Below, one piece after another: positions 41,643 to 50,420 of a DNA stretch of 64,000 nt. Under the pieces are notes generated by a model. It ran no database searches and was not told the origin of the DNA. It worked only from the letters and a program-made list of their open reading frames with translations. The DNA comes from Metabacillus dongyingensis (GTDB lineage Bacteria; Bacillota; Bacilli; Bacillales; Bacillaceae): positions 4,776,001 through 4,840,000 of the forward strand of contig NZ_CP082944.1 of assembly GCF_019933155.2 (NCBI RefSeq), read 5' to 3'. How positions within the stretch are numbered: position 1 is the stretch's first letter; each line of letters starts with the position of its first letter. The position numbers were made by a program, and so were the translations under genes.

Positions 41643-42878
41643 TTATACATACAAAGAAAACTTAGAAGTTAAAGCTTCTACTCTGTTCTTTGCTTCTTCT
41701 AATTTTGCTTCATCTTCAGGGTTGCTTAGAGCAAGACCCATGATCGCAGCGATTTCATCCATATCTTCAAGACCGAAGCCTCTGCTTGTTACAGCAGCAG
41801 TACCGATGCGGACTCCGCTTGTCACGAATGGACTTTCCGGATCAAAAGGAATCGTGTTTTTGTTCACTGTAATTCCGATATCATCCAACACTTTTTCTGC
41901 AATTTTGCCAGTCAGATTCAAAGAACGAACATCAATTAAAATCAAGTGATTGTCTGTTCCGTCTGATACTAGCGTTAATCCTTGGTTCTTCAAGCTTTCA
42001 GCAAGACGATTTGCATTAGCAATGATGTTAGATGCATATGTTTTGAAGTCGTCTTGAAGGACTTCTCCAAATGAAACAGCTTTTGCAGCAATAACATGCA
42101 TAAGCGGTCCGCCTTGGATTCCAGGAAAAATCGACTTATCAATCTTTTTAGCGAATTCTTCTTTGCAGAGAATCATACCGCCGCGAGGTCCTCGCAATGT
42201 TTTATGTGTTGTTGTTGTAACAAAATCAGCATAAGGAACAGGATTTTGATGCAGGCCTGCCGCTACAAGTCCTGCAATATGAGCCATGTCTACCATGAAA
42301 TAAGCTCCGACTTCATCCGCAATTTCACGGAATTTCTTGAAATCAATTGCACGAGGATATGCACTTGCTCCTGCAACAATAAGCTTCGGCTTATGCAAGC
42401 GGGCTTTTTCTAATACATCTTCATAGTTAATGCGATGTGTTTCTTGATCCACACCATACTCAACGAAATTGTATTGCACGCCGCTGAAGTTAACAGGGCT
42501 TCCGTGAGTTAAGTGACCGCCATGAGATAAGTTCATGCCAAGAACTGTATCACCCTGTTCAAGGATTGTGAAGTACACAGCCATGTTTGCCTGTGCACCT
42601 GAATGAGGCTGCACGTTAACATGCTCTGCACCGAAAATTTCTTTTGCACGGTCTCTAGCGATATTTTCTACAACATCCACATGCTCACAGCCTCCGTAAT
42701 AACGTCGGCCAGGGTATCCTTCTGCATATTTGTTCGTAAGGACAGATCCTTGAGCTTCCATTACGGCTTCTGTCACAAAGTTTTCAGAAGCAATCAATTC
42801 GATTTTCGTGCGCTGACGCTGTAATTCATCCTGAATTGCTTCAAATACACTTGTATCCTGCTTGCTTAAATGTTTCAT
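41643..42878 (-). CDS. glyA: Serine hydroxymethyltransferase
   Basis: PLP enzyme interconverting serine and glycine and charging tetrahydrofolate with a one-carbon unit. 411 residues, PLP lysine K226 in [29 protein letters not shown] near the N-terminus, [12 protein letters not shown] with the PLP aspartate. GGGGGATTCTAAAAC precedes the ATG. Transcribed from its own promoter. Confidence 0.98.
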   Translation of the reverse strand: MKHLSKQDTSVFEAIQDELQRQRTKIELIASENFVTEAVMEAQGSVLTNKYAEGYPGRRYYGGCEHVDVVENIARDRAKEIFGAEHVNVQPHSGAQANMAVYFTILEQGDTVLGMNLSHGGHLTHGSPVNFSGVQYNFVEYGVDQETHRINYEDVLEKARLHKPKLIVAGASAYPRAIDFKKFREIADEVGAYFMVDMAHIAGLVAAGLHQNPVPYADFVTTTTHKTLRGPRGGMILCKEEFAKKIDKSIFPGIQGGPLMHVIAAKAVSFGEVLQDDFKTYASNIIANANRLAESLKNQGLTLVSDGTDNHLILIDVRSLNLTGKIAEKVLDDIGITVNKNTIPFDPESPFVTSGVRIGTAAVTSRGFGLEDMDEIAAIMGLALSNPEDEAKLEEAKNRVEALTSKFSLYV

Positions 42879-42943
42879 GTTTTAGAATCCCCCTATCCAT
42901 TTCATCTGATTTTGCAGACAATTTTCACATTCAATTCAACTTT

Positions 42944-42972
42944 ATTGTACACGTTCATGATCAAGATTGTAA
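42944..42972 (-). promoter_or_regulatory. Sigma-A promoter of glyA
   Basis: TTACAA (42967-42972), 17 bases, TACAAT (42944-42949) on the minus strand. Further upstream AAATACGAACAAT (minus strand, 43060-43072) resembles a PurBox; a partner on the other strand (CGAA at 43033) is 27 bases away, more than the usual spacing, so PurR control is only possible. Confidence 0.65.
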
Positions 42973-43073
42973 TAGATTTATGTATATTTTTTATCGAGAA
43001 CGGTGTTTTTTGAGAAAATAGCACTAAAATAACGAATGATAACTACACAATTTTTTTATATTGTTCGTATTTA

Positions 43074-43646
43074 TTACGTGCACTTCCTGTTTTCTTCCAT
43101 GGCTGCATACACGGCTCTTTCTCCGCCGATCAGCTTCGGACGTGTCTTTGCCATTGTAACATGAGCATGTCCAACCTGATTTACAGAGCTCCTGACCGGA
43201 ACCGCAACATGCAAAAGATGCATGCCGATAAAAGTATCACCGATATCAATGCCGCCGTCAGCTTTAATGAATTCAACCACAACAGGCTCTTTAAAAGCTG
43301 AATAAGCATATGTCGCCATCGCTCCGCCAGCCGCTCGGACAGGTGTAACTGTTACTGCTTCAAGGTTATAGGAAGCAGCTGTCTCATGCTCAACTACTAA
43401 AGCTCTGTTCAAATGCTCGCAGCATTGAAAAGCAAGATGCATGCCTGTTCGTTCTTTAAACGCCTTTAATTCTTCAAAAATCATTTCTGCGGCTTCAATC
43501 GTACCTGCCGTACCTATCTTTTCTCCAATCACTTCACTCGTGCTGCAGCCAACCACAAAGATGTTTCCCGCGCGAAAGGAAGACTGCTCTTCTAAATCAG
43601 CGAGCATCGTACGCAGCTGTTTCTTCCACTCCCCAATCGTTGTCAT
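43074..43646 (-). CDS. ywlG: TIGR01440/DUF436 family protein YwlG
   Basis: Conserved protein of unknown function, 190 residues. [43 protein letters not shown] and [15 protein letters not shown] are the family's conserved blocks. I place the start at the ATG of MTTIGEWKK, six bases after AGGGGTG; a GTG three codons earlier overlaps the ribosome site. Follows rpiB closely, between it and glyA as in B. subtilis. Confidence 0.9.
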   Translation of the reverse strand: MTTIGEWKKQLRTMLADLEEQSSFRAGNIFVVGCSTSEVIGEKIGTAGTIEAAEMIFEELKAFKERTGMHLAFQCCEHLNRALVVEHETAASYNLEAVTVTPVRAAGGAMATYAYSAFKEPVVVEFIKADGGIDIGDTFIGMHLLHVAVPVRSSVNQVGHAHVTMAKTRPKLIGGERAVYAAMEENRKCT

Positions 43647-43651
43647 TTCGC

Positions 43652-44101
43652 TCACCCCTGCAGTTTATTTTCAAATGCAGTGATTTTGCTGACGCGATTT
43701 TCGTGTCTTCCGCCTTCAAATTCGGTTGTCAGCCAGATTCTTGCAATTTCACGGGCCAGACCAGGACCGATAACACGCTCGCCCATAGCAAGCATATTGC
43801 TGTTATTGTGCTCTCTAGTTGCTTTTGCACTGAATGTATCATGTACAAGCGCGCAGCGGATCCCTTTTACTTTATTGGCAGAAATGCTCATGCCGATGCC
43901 CGTGCCGCAAATCAAAATTCCGCGGTCAAATTCCCCGCTTGCCACTTTTTCTGCTACCGGAAGCGCATAGTCCGGATAATCTACAGACGTTTCGCATTCA
44001 CAGCCAAAATCTTCATACTGTATTTTCATTTCATCCATCAGCTGCTTGATTTCCTCGCGGAGATTCAGTCCGCCATGGTCAGAAGCAATTGCAATCTTCA
44101 T
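43652..44101 (-). CDS. rpiB: Ribose-5-phosphate isomerase B
   Basis: Interconverts ribose 5-phosphate and ribulose 5-phosphate. 149 residues: IAIASDHGG at the N-terminus, the catalytic loop [17 protein letters not shown], and [19 protein letters not shown] after GGAGGGTTCAAAA; part of a ywlE-rpiB-ywlG cluster. Confidence 0.96.
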   Translation of the reverse strand: MKIAIASDHGGLNLREEIKQLMDEMKIQYEDFGCECETSVDYPDYALPVAEKVASGEFDRGILICGTGIGMSISANKVKGIRCALVHDTFSAKATREHNNSNMLAMGERVIGPGLAREIARIWLTTEFEGGRHENRVSKITAFENKLQG

Positions 44102-44121
44102 TTTTGAACCCTCCAGAACGC

Positions 44122-44571
44122 TTAATTTTCTAATTTCTTAATCAGAAGCATAATCATTTTTTCTAAATCTTCACGGGTCATTCTGTAAATCTCAATTGAA
44201 CCTCCGAACGGATCCATGACATCGCGCCGATTCTGTTCACCCTCCATCACAAATTCAGATAGAGTAAAGGTTTTTTCGATCGCCTGCGGATATCGTTCAA
44301 ATATCAGCTCTTTATGGCTGTCAGTCATTGTTAAAATGTACGTTGCCCAACGGATGTGCTCTTCATTCAAAAGGGCCGACCGGTGATTGCATACAATTCC
44401 TTTTTCATCAAGGGCCTGTTTTGCATGAATGGAAGCATCACTTCCGTCACTTGCAAACACACCTGCAGATTTGACCGATAGGAGATCGTTTTCTTTCATA
44501 TGATTCAATAATGCTTCGGCCATTGGGCTTCTGCATGTATTTCCGGTACAAACAAAAAGGATATTAATCAT
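44122..44571 (-). CDS. ywlE: Protein-arginine phosphatase YwlE
   Basis: Low-molecular-weight phosphatase that removes phosphate from arginines marked by McsB, opposing ClpCP targeting. 149 residues. Phosphate loop VCTGNTCRSPM with nucleophile C8; T12 in the loop is the residue that gives phospho-arginine preference over phosphotyrosine. The acid loop is DVMDPFGG. AAAGGAGGCAGATGA precedes the ATG. Confidence 0.94.
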   Translation of the reverse strand: MINILFVCTGNTCRSPMAEALLNHMKENDLLSVKSAGVFASDGSDASIHAKQALDEKGIVCNHRSALLNEEHIRWATYILTMTDSHKELIFERYPQAIEKTFTLSEFVMEGEQNRRDVMDPFGGSIEIYRMTREDLEKMIMLLIKKLEN

Positions 44572-44645
44572 TCATCTGCCTCCTTTGTTTTATTATAATC
44601 CAATTATGATTAGGAAAGTAGTCATTGGGACTTCCTTAGAAAAAC

Positions 44646-44672
44646 AAAAAACAGGCCATTATTGGACCTGTT
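44646..44672 (-). terminator. Terminator of mntP
   Basis: Minus strand AACAGGTCC / GGCCTGTT stem (one G-T), then TTTTTTG, a few bases after the stop codon. Confidence 0.8.
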
Positions 44673-44677
44673 ATCAT

Positions 44678-45238
44678 CTATATTGGAAAAATCAGCTTCA
44701 GGCCAAAACCTAATAGAATGCTTCCGCCAAGAGCTTCACCGTATGTACCTAGCCAGTTTTGAACTCTTCTTCCAATCAGAAGGCCAATCCATGTGAGCAC
44801 CATGCTGACAAGGCCGAACATTGCGATTGTCAGGAACGTTCTTGCACCGTAAATTCCAAGACTTAAACCGACTGAAAAGCTGTCCAGGCTTACGCTGAGC
44901 GCAAAAAAAAGGAGCCCAAAGCCTACCGGCGTAATCATAGGTTCATTATCTTTTTTAAATGAAGCGAAAATCATCTGCACTCCGAGAAGGATCAGCAGAG
45001 CACCGCCTGCAATCGAGGCAATATTCCCAAACGTACTGGAAAGCACTTTTCCGATCCACATTCCGGCAAGAGGCATCCATAAATGGAACAGACCAATCGT
45101 CAGACCAATATAAAAAATCTCCCTTAACCGGAGTTTAATCAGCCCCATCCCAAGCCCGACTGAAAAAGCATCCATTCCAAGTGCAAATGCCATCATAAAT
45201 AAGGTAATGAGTTCCCCAATTAATGCCTCTATATTCAT
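44678..45238 (-). CDS. mntP: Manganese efflux pump MntP
   Basis: Six-helix membrane exporter of Mn2+, 186 residues. The repeated halves carry [13 protein letters not shown] and [12 protein letters not shown], whose aspartates are needed for transport. Start at MNIEALIGE after GAGGAGGCTTTAAA. Position of ywlD in B. subtilis. No yybP-ykoY riboswitch fits in the 75-base gap, but two hairpins lie there. Confidence 0.92.
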   Translation of the reverse strand: MNIEALIGELITLFMMAFALGMDAFSVGLGMGLIKLRLREIFYIGLTIGLFHLWMPLAGMWIGKVLSSTFGNIASIAGGALLILLGVQMIFASFKKDNEPMITPVGFGLLFFALSVSLDSFSVGLSLGIYGARTFLTIAMFGLVSMVLTWIGLLIGRRVQNWLGTYGEALGGSILLGFGLKLIFPI

Positions 45239-45250
45239 TTTAAAGCCTCC

Positions 45251-45308
45251 TCGGACACGCCTCATTCAAACTTATGCAAGTCCGAGTTTGCTTAGAACAT
45301 CTTCTAAG
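45251..45308 (-). promoter_or_regulatory. Hairpins before mntP, one reaching its ribosome site
   Basis: CTTAGAA/TTCTAAG (45291-45308) and TCGGAC/GTCCGA (45251-45256 with 45280-45285). The second stem ends exactly where the AGGAGG site of mntP begins and may influence its access. Weak evidence. Confidence 0.35.
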
Positions 45309-45313
45309 TCTTC

Positions 45314-46354
45314 TTATTCCTTCACAACCTGCTGTCCTGCAGCCTTCAGTAAACGGTTCATCACCGCTTGCCCGACACCTTTATTTGAAAAGCTTTCACT
45401 GTAAATACAATCTACTTCCGCCGCGTCGAATTCACGCAGCACATCGTAGAGTCCGGCTGCAACTGTCTGCATGTCATCTCTGCTTCCGCAAACTAAAACA
45501 GTGTCGGCCTGATAGCTTTCTGCTTTTTCTTTTGTTGCAAGCACACCAACTTTTTTCCCTTCTCGTCTTGCAGCATCAATTGTTTTTTGAAAAAAAGTTA
45601 AAGAGCCTTCAACAATTATTAATGGTGCTTTCGGTGCATAGTGGGTATATTTCATTCCAGGCGACTTTGGAGTATGCCCTTCTTCTATTAAAGCCTGATC
45701 CATTATAACTTTTCCAATTAGGCTTTCAAGCTGTTCCTGCGTCACTCCGCCCGGTCTTAAAATGACCGGAATCTGCTGAGTGCAGTCTAAGACAGTAGAC
45801 TCCACACCTACACCAGTTGCCCCTCCGTCCATAATCCCGGCGATTCTGCCATTTAAATCATCATATACATGAGCAGCGCGTGTAGGACTTGGCTTTCCAG
45901 ATAGATTCGCACTAGGTGCAGCAATCGGCAGATCTGTTTCTTTGATAATGGCAAGTGCCAACGGATGATCTGGCATCCTTACAGCTACCGTATCAAGTCC
46001 TGCTGTTACACGATCAGACAGCCCGGGTTTCTTCGGCAAGACAAATGTTATCGGGCCAGGCCACAAAACATCGATTAACTTTTCCACATAAACAGGCACT
46101 TCAGCAGCAATTTCATGCAGCTGTTCTTTTGTCGCAATGTGGACAATCAGTGGATTATCGCTCGGCCTTCCTTTTGCTTCATAAATCTTACCCACAGCGA
46201 GATCCGACTTTGCGTTTGCGCCAAGGCCATATACGGTCTCAGTTGGGAAAGCCACAACCTCATTCTCTCTTAATTTGGCTGCTGCCTGTGCAATTTGTGG
46301 ATAACTTAAGGATAAATCCTTTAAATTATCCACAATCCAAACTTTTGTTTCCAT
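45314..46354 (-). CDS. ywlC: Threonylcarbamoyl-AMP synthase YwlC (TsaC/Sua5)
   Basis: Makes the threonylcarbamoyl-adenylate used for the t6A37 modification of tRNA. 346 residues: the YrdC/TsaC domain (about 25-210, with VVAFPTETVYGLGANA, KGRPSDNPLIVHI and SANLSGKPSPTRAAHV) plus the Sua5 C-terminal domain (about 250-346). Start at METKVWIVDN after CAGGAGAG, not 20 codons upstream. The first codons contain two DnaA boxes. Confidence 0.95.
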   Translation of the reverse strand: METKVWIVDNLKDLSLSYPQIAQAAAKLRENEVVAFPTETVYGLGANAKSDLAVGKIYEAKGRPSDNPLIVHIATKEQLHEIAAEVPVYVEKLIDVLWPGPITFVLPKKPGLSDRVTAGLDTVAVRMPDHPLALAIIKETDLPIAAPSANLSGKPSPTRAAHVYDDLNGRIAGIMDGGATGVGVESTVLDCTQQIPVILRPGGVTQEQLESLIGKVIMDQALIEEGHTPKSPGMKYTHYAPKAPLIIVEGSLTFFQKTIDAARREGKKVGVLATKEKAESYQADTVLVCGSRDDMQTVAAGLYDVLREFDAAEVDCIYSESFSNKGVGQAVMNRLLKAAGQQVVKE

Positions 46355-46517
46355 TCTTATAACTCTCCTGTCTAACATGTGAATAACTTTATATTTCCCG
46401 ACCTTTTCTTCCATTCCTCATGAAAGTATAAAAGATGACCCCAAATAAAACAAGCTTTATCCACATTTTGTGGATAAAGCTTGTGAATCGGTGGATAACT
46501 ATGTGGATATATCCACA
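46296..46517. promoter_or_regulatory. DnaA-box cluster at the ywlC-ywlB junction
   Basis: Exact TTATNCACA boxes: 46296-46304 (minus), 46326-46334 (plus), 46378-46386 (minus, TTATTCACA), 46457-46465 (plus), 46469-46477 (minus). One-mismatch boxes: 46490-46498, 46502-46510, 46509-46517. Eight in 222 bp far exceeds chance. From memory, a stable DnaA-binding region has been mapped near ywlC in B. subtilis, so the role (titrating DnaA or regulating these genes) is likely conserved. Confidence 0.85.
46444..46484 (-). terminator. Terminator of ywlB, built from two DnaA boxes
   Basis: ACAAGCTTTATCCACA pairs with TGTGGATAAAGCTTGT (16 bp, loop of three), followed on the minus strand by TTTATTTG. Each arm carries an exact DnaA box. 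Confidence 0.75.
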
Positions 46518-46961
46518 TCAGGAGGTTTTTACCATCACAACGGCATGCTCCTTTTCCAATGATTCTTTAAAATGAGCCGATTTTAATAAGTGCTTAGGAA
46601 TCTCGTTTTGTTCCACAGACTGATAACCAATGAGCTTAAGAAATTCGATAGAATTTTTCTTATTGGTGACGAGGTAGCTTCCGAGAAGCCCCTTTTCTTT
46701 TCCCAATGCATGGATACTTTCAAATAATGAAAGAAGATGAGCCTGATTTATATTTTCAGAAACGACAAGGGAACGCAGTAAACCGTCTCCATTCACAGGT
46801 TCAATTCCCAAGCTTGCAACGATTGTATTTTCATCACTTTCCAATACGACAAAGTATTCGGCAATGTCCTCTATTCCATCAGAGATCAAACCCGCTTTTT
46901 CGATAAATGATTTTATGGCTTGTACATCTTTTTTCTCTGCAATCCGCAATTGATAGTACAT
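46518..46961 (-). CDS. ywlB: Putative GNAT N-acetyltransferase YwlB
   Basis: 147 residues. The GNAT pattern is visible: IVASLGIEPV and GLLRSLVVSENINQAHLLSLF (beta4 and pyrophosphate-loop region, weaker than usual) and YLVTNKKNSIEFLKLIGYQSV at the C-terminal turn. Substrate unknown. Two ATGs in a row; I take the second, five bases after GGGGTG. Between spoIIR and ywlC as in B. subtilis. Confidence 0.82.
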   Translation of the reverse strand: MYYQLRIAEKKDVQAIKSFIEKAGLISDGIEDIAEYFVVLESDENTIVASLGIEPVNGDGLLRSLVVSENINQAHLLSLFESIHALGKEKGLLGSYLVTNKKNSIEFLKLIGYQSVEQNEIPKHLLKSAHFKESLEKEHAVVMVKTS

Positions 46962-47029
46962 CATTTCACCCCGTTTTTCTTTTCTACTTCAAATCTATGA
47001 CGGGGAATGAATTTTATGCACTCAATAAT

Positions 47030-47132
47030 AAGAAAAGTGAAAGCACCCGTTTAGCTCCGTAAGACAGATAAGTTTCCGGCAGAAAAGTCCGGGTTTGACT
47101 ATTATGCCGGATTTGTTGAGGATCAAAGCGCA
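47030..47132. repeat. Dispersed intergenic element, copy C
   Basis: AGAAAAGTGAAAGCACCCGTTTAG then GACAGATAAGTTTCCGGCAG and GTCCGGGTTTGACT and GCCGGATTTGTT; the end is more diverged than in A and B. Between ywlB and the spoIIR terminator. Listed sequence is in pieces of the element. Confidence 0.8.
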
Positions 47133-47157
47133 AATTTTTATCATTTCTTACTACTAG

Positions 47158-47193
47158 AAAAAAAAGAAAGACTTAAGGATTTTCCCTTAAGTC
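47158..47193 (-). terminator. Terminator of spoIIR
   Basis: GACTTAAGG/CCTTAAGTC (47170-47178/47185-47193), followed on the minus strand by TTCTTTTTTTT. Confidence 0.9.
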
Positions 47194-47195
47194 CA

Positions 47196-47867
47196 TCATG
47201 AGAATAAGTTCGAAAACCATTCAACCAGAAAGAATTTGACTTCTACTTCTTCTTTTTCTTCTTCTTCATCTACAATTAGAGCACTAAGCTCTTCGGACGT
47301 TTTTTCAGCTTCTGCTCTTTTGTCCTCTTCTTCGATCTCAGCTGCCTGGACAGCTTGCCCGTTAGAAAAATCAAGGAAGCAAAGCGGCGGAAACAGCACG
47401 CACCACCAGTTGGCCCCTTTCCCTTCACCGAGCGTGATCAGAATTGCCTCATAGTCACCTGCCGGGTAAATATAGCTGCCATACATCTTTGTCGGAAAAC
47501 TGACATTATCAAAATCAACGCTGAATTCCTGCTCCTTGTTCTCTTTCACTAAAACAGACTGAACAATTTTCTCAATCTCAGGAAGTCTTGACTGAATTAA
47601 TTCACGTGCCGCCTCTATAGAAGTGAGCTTCTCAACCCACACCGTAATCTCTTTATTTACTTCGTCGCGGATTTTGCGTTTTAAAGCCTGATCCTCATCA
47701 GAATCGCTGTTGGCCAAAATGCGGAGACGAATCGCCTCTTCCGGAATCACAACCGGTTCCGATCCCTGCTGCTTGGCTTCAGCCGAAAGCGGTTCTTTAT
47801 ATACGTTCATTATTGCACCAAGTAATAATAATAAAATATAGATAAATGCGATATGCTGTTTCTTCAT
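47196..47867 (-). CDS. spoIIR: Stage II sporulation protein R
   Basis: Secreted from the forespore; triggers SpoIIGA to process pro-sigma-E in the mother cell. About 223 residues: signal segment (IAFIYILLLLLGAIM), then the conserved RLRILANSDSDEDQALKRKIRDEV, FPTKMYGSYIYPAGDYEA, ILITLGEGKGANWWCVLFPPLCFLD (its two parts) and the end VKFFLVEWFSNLFS. A Glu/Lys linker (about 185-210) precedes the conserved tail. Start between two close ATGs is uncertain; I take MKKQHIAF. Divergent from a large repeat array. Confidence 0.95.
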   Translation of the reverse strand: MKKQHIAFIYILLLLLGAIMNVYKEPLSAEAKQQGSEPVVIPEEAIRLRILANSDSDEDQALKRKIRDEVNKEITVWVEKLTSIEAARELIQSRLPEIEKIVQSVLVKENKEQEFSVDFDNVSFPTKMYGSYIYPAGDYEAILITLGEGKGANWWCVLFPPLCFLDFSNGQAVQAAEIEEEDKRAEAEKTSEELSALIVDEEEEKEEVEVKFFLVEWFSNLFS

Positions 47868-47950
47868 TTCCCTCACCATCCCCTTCTAGGAAACAGTATG
47901 GACAGGGATTTAGATTCTTAAACTAGTTTTTTGAGTCTAGTAATCTATTT

Positions 47951-49255
47951 TTTTGCTGGAAAACCTGGATTGCGAATTGGACTGCCATTTGTGTGAATTG
48001 AAATGTGATTTCTGCGAGTTGGAGATGGGTTTTTGCTAATTGGATGGCGGTTTCTGCGAGTTGGGTGCTTCAGATCCGAGTCTGATATCCTATGAAGCTG
48101 AATTTCTTTAATATTCTGGGCTGTATCTACGATAAATTGGCCAACCGCAGCAAGTAATTGGCATTATTTTGCGGTTTTTTCGTTTGAAATTGAGCTTTGC
48201 GAGTTGGATGACCGTTTTTGAGAATTGAAACGTGGTTCTTGCGAATTGAAGATGGGTTTTTGCTAATTGGATGGCGGTTTCTGCGAGTTGGGTGCTTCAG
48301 TTCCGAGTCTAATACCATATGCAGCTGAATTTCTTTCATATTTTTAGCTGCATCTTCGATAAATTGGCCAATCGCAGCTAGTAAAAGGCATTTTTATGCG
48401 GTTTTTTCGTGCGAAATCAAGGTTTGCGAGTTGGATCACCGTTTTTGAGAATTGAAACGTGATTCTTGCGAATTGAAGATGGGTTTTTGCTAATTGGATG
48501 GCGGTTTCTGCGAGTTGGGTACTTCAGATCCGAGTCTGATACCCTATGCTTTAGTAATTTTAGCTGCATCTTTGATAAATTGGCCAATCGCAGCTAGTTA
48601 CTGGCATTTTTATGTGGTTTTTCCGCTCGAAATCCAGGTTTGTGAGTTGGATGACCGTTTTTGAGAATTGAAACGTGGTTCTTGCGAATTGAAGATGGGT
48701 TTTTGCTAATTGGATGGCGGTTTCTGCGAGTTGGGTGCTTCAGTTCCGAGTCTGATACCCTATGCTTTAGTACTTTTAGCTACATCTTTGATAAATTGGC
48801 CAACCGCAGCTAGTAACAGGCTTTTTTATGCGGTTTTTTCGTTTGAAATTGAGATTTGTGAGTTGGATCACCGTTTTTGAGAATTGAAACGTGATTCTTG
48901 CGAATTGAAGATGGGTTTTTGCTAATTGAATGGCGGTTTCTGCGAGTTGGGTGCTTCAGTTCCGAGTCTGATACCCTTTGCAGCTGAATTTTTTAGCTGT
49001 ACCATAGATAAATTTGCTAACCGCAGCTAGTTACAGGCATTTTTATGCGGTTTTTTCGTGCGAAATCAAGGTTTAGGAGTTGGATCACCGTTTTTGAGAA
49101 TTGAAACGAAATTCCTGCGAGTTGGAGATTGATTTTTGCTAATTGAATGGCGGTCTTTACGAGTTGGGCACTTCTCATTCAAGTCTGGTACCTGATGCAG
49201 CCTGAATTTCTTTCATATTTTTAGCTGCATCTATGACTAATTTGCCAGAGGCATT
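47951..49255. repeat. 1.3-kb array of 216-227-bp units: phased 21-bp runs plus terminator-like hairpins
   Basis: Six units, judged by ATGGCGG at 48044, 48271, 48498, 48714, 48930 and 49147. Each has five motifs of the type TGCGAATTGAAGATGGGTTTT whose TTG recurs at exactly 21 bp (for example 48649, 48670, 48691, 48712, 48733), then about 120 bp with TAGCTGC/GCAGCTA around ATTGGCCAAT and an overlapping AACCGCA/TGCGGTT stem followed by TTTTTT on the plus strand (clearest at 48143-48180). No coding frame is conserved. Fills the gap between divergent spoIIR and the NERD gene. Confidence 0.92.
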
Positions 49256-49424
49256 TTGTAAAGCCCAATTTTCAAGTAAAAATGGACATAAAAGTCGGAT
49301 AAATTGAATAATTCACCTATAGAAAAGTTAAATTCCATCGATGAAAATCCTAATTTGCAGAAGAAGAAGGATTCCAAGCCCTGCTGCAGAAATAAAAAAA
49401 GACTAAAATAAAAGGAGCATCCCA

Positions 49425-50420
49425 TTGATAAAAAAGGAACGTGAAATACCAATTAAATTAAGAAAACTAGAGGCTCTTCTTAGAAGATTGCCGGTAAATC
49501 ATCCAAGAAGAAGTAAAGTCGAAGAGGAATATGCCAAAATTCGAGCTGGATTTCGAGGTGAAAAGTCAATTGACTACTATTTAAATTCATTGGATGAAAA
49601 GAGATTTTTTATTTTTCATGATGTAAGGCTCCAGCATAGTAATAATGAGTATTTTCAAATGGATATTTTATTACTGACAAGCAGCTATATTGTCATACTT
49701 GAGATAAAAAATATGAACGGAACATTGTGCTTTGATCAAAAGTTTCATCAACTGATTAGGGCTTTAAATGGTAGAGAAGAAGCATTTCCAGATCCTATCA
49801 CCCAAGTAAAACGTCAGAAAAACCATTTGCATCAATGGCTAGTTTCTAATCATATCCCCTCACTTCCTATTTATCCCCTAATTGTTATAAGTAATCCTGC
49901 AACCCTTATTAAATCGATTCCAGCATATTCAGACGAAGTAACAAGAAAAGTGATCCACGCTTCACATCTTCACTCAAAAATTGAACATATCAATCTGCGA
50001 GTGAAAGATGATGTGCTAAGTACCAGAGAGATAAATAAACTTTCCCGTTTACTATTAAAACTGCATTCTCCTCATAATCCAGATATTCTGTCTCACTTTC
50101 AATTAGAGGATAAAGATCTTCTTAGAGGTATTCTATGCCCGAATTGTAAAAACCTTGAGATGCACAGAGTAAATGGTTCTTGGATCTGTTCAAGTTGCAA
50201 AATCTCGAGTAAGAATGCCCATGTGGCAGCATTAGATGATTATAGTCTTCTAATTTCCGCTATCATCACCAATCAAGAATTACGTAAATTTCTAAAAATC
50301 TCTTCTGTTTCAACTGCTGCATATCTTCTGAAACAATTAAAGCTCGAAACCATAGGCTCCTACCGCCACCGCAAATACCATCTCCTCCCACTAAACAAAA
50401 CAAAAACGCCTCATCACTGA
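49425..50420 (+). CDS. NERD-domain protein with C-terminal zinc ribbon
   Basis: 331 residues. The nuclease-related NERD domain spans about residues 40-170: RGEKSIDYYLN, FFIFHDVRL, FQMDILLLTSSYIVILEIKN (D and ExK of the nuclease-like core) and the Q of DPITQVKRQ. Residues about 242-265 hold CPNC and CSSC, a zinc ribbon. DNA processing is a family inference, not shown. TTG start seven bases after AAAGGAG. Its stop overlaps the converging prmC stop by seven bases. Lies next to the 1.3-kb repeat array. Confidence 0.82.
   Translation: MIKKEREIPIKLRKLEALLRRLPVNHPRRSKVEEEYAKIRAGFRGEKSIDYYLNSLDEKRFFIFHDVRLQHSNNEYFQMDILLLTSSYIVILEIKNMNGTLCFDQKFHQLIRALNGREEAFPDPITQVKRQKNHLHQWLVSNHIPSLPIYPLIVISNPATLIKSIPAYSDEVTRKVIHASHLHSKIEHINLRVKDDVLSTREINKLSRLLLKLHSPHNPDILSHFQLEDKDLLRGILCPNCKNLEMHRVNGSWICSSCKISSKNAHVAALDDYSLLISAIITNQELRKFLKISSVSTAAYLLKQLKLETIGSYRHRKYHLLPLNKTKTPHH

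Noticed and set aside
43029..43073. PurR operator upstream of glyA as a called site
   Set aside because: Two CGAA half-sites exist in opposite orientation but 27 bases apart, more than the usual spacing; kept only as a remark under the glyA promoter.
48127..48339. 70-codon frame inside the 1.3-kb array
   Set aside because: Not kept in the other units and without a ribosome site.
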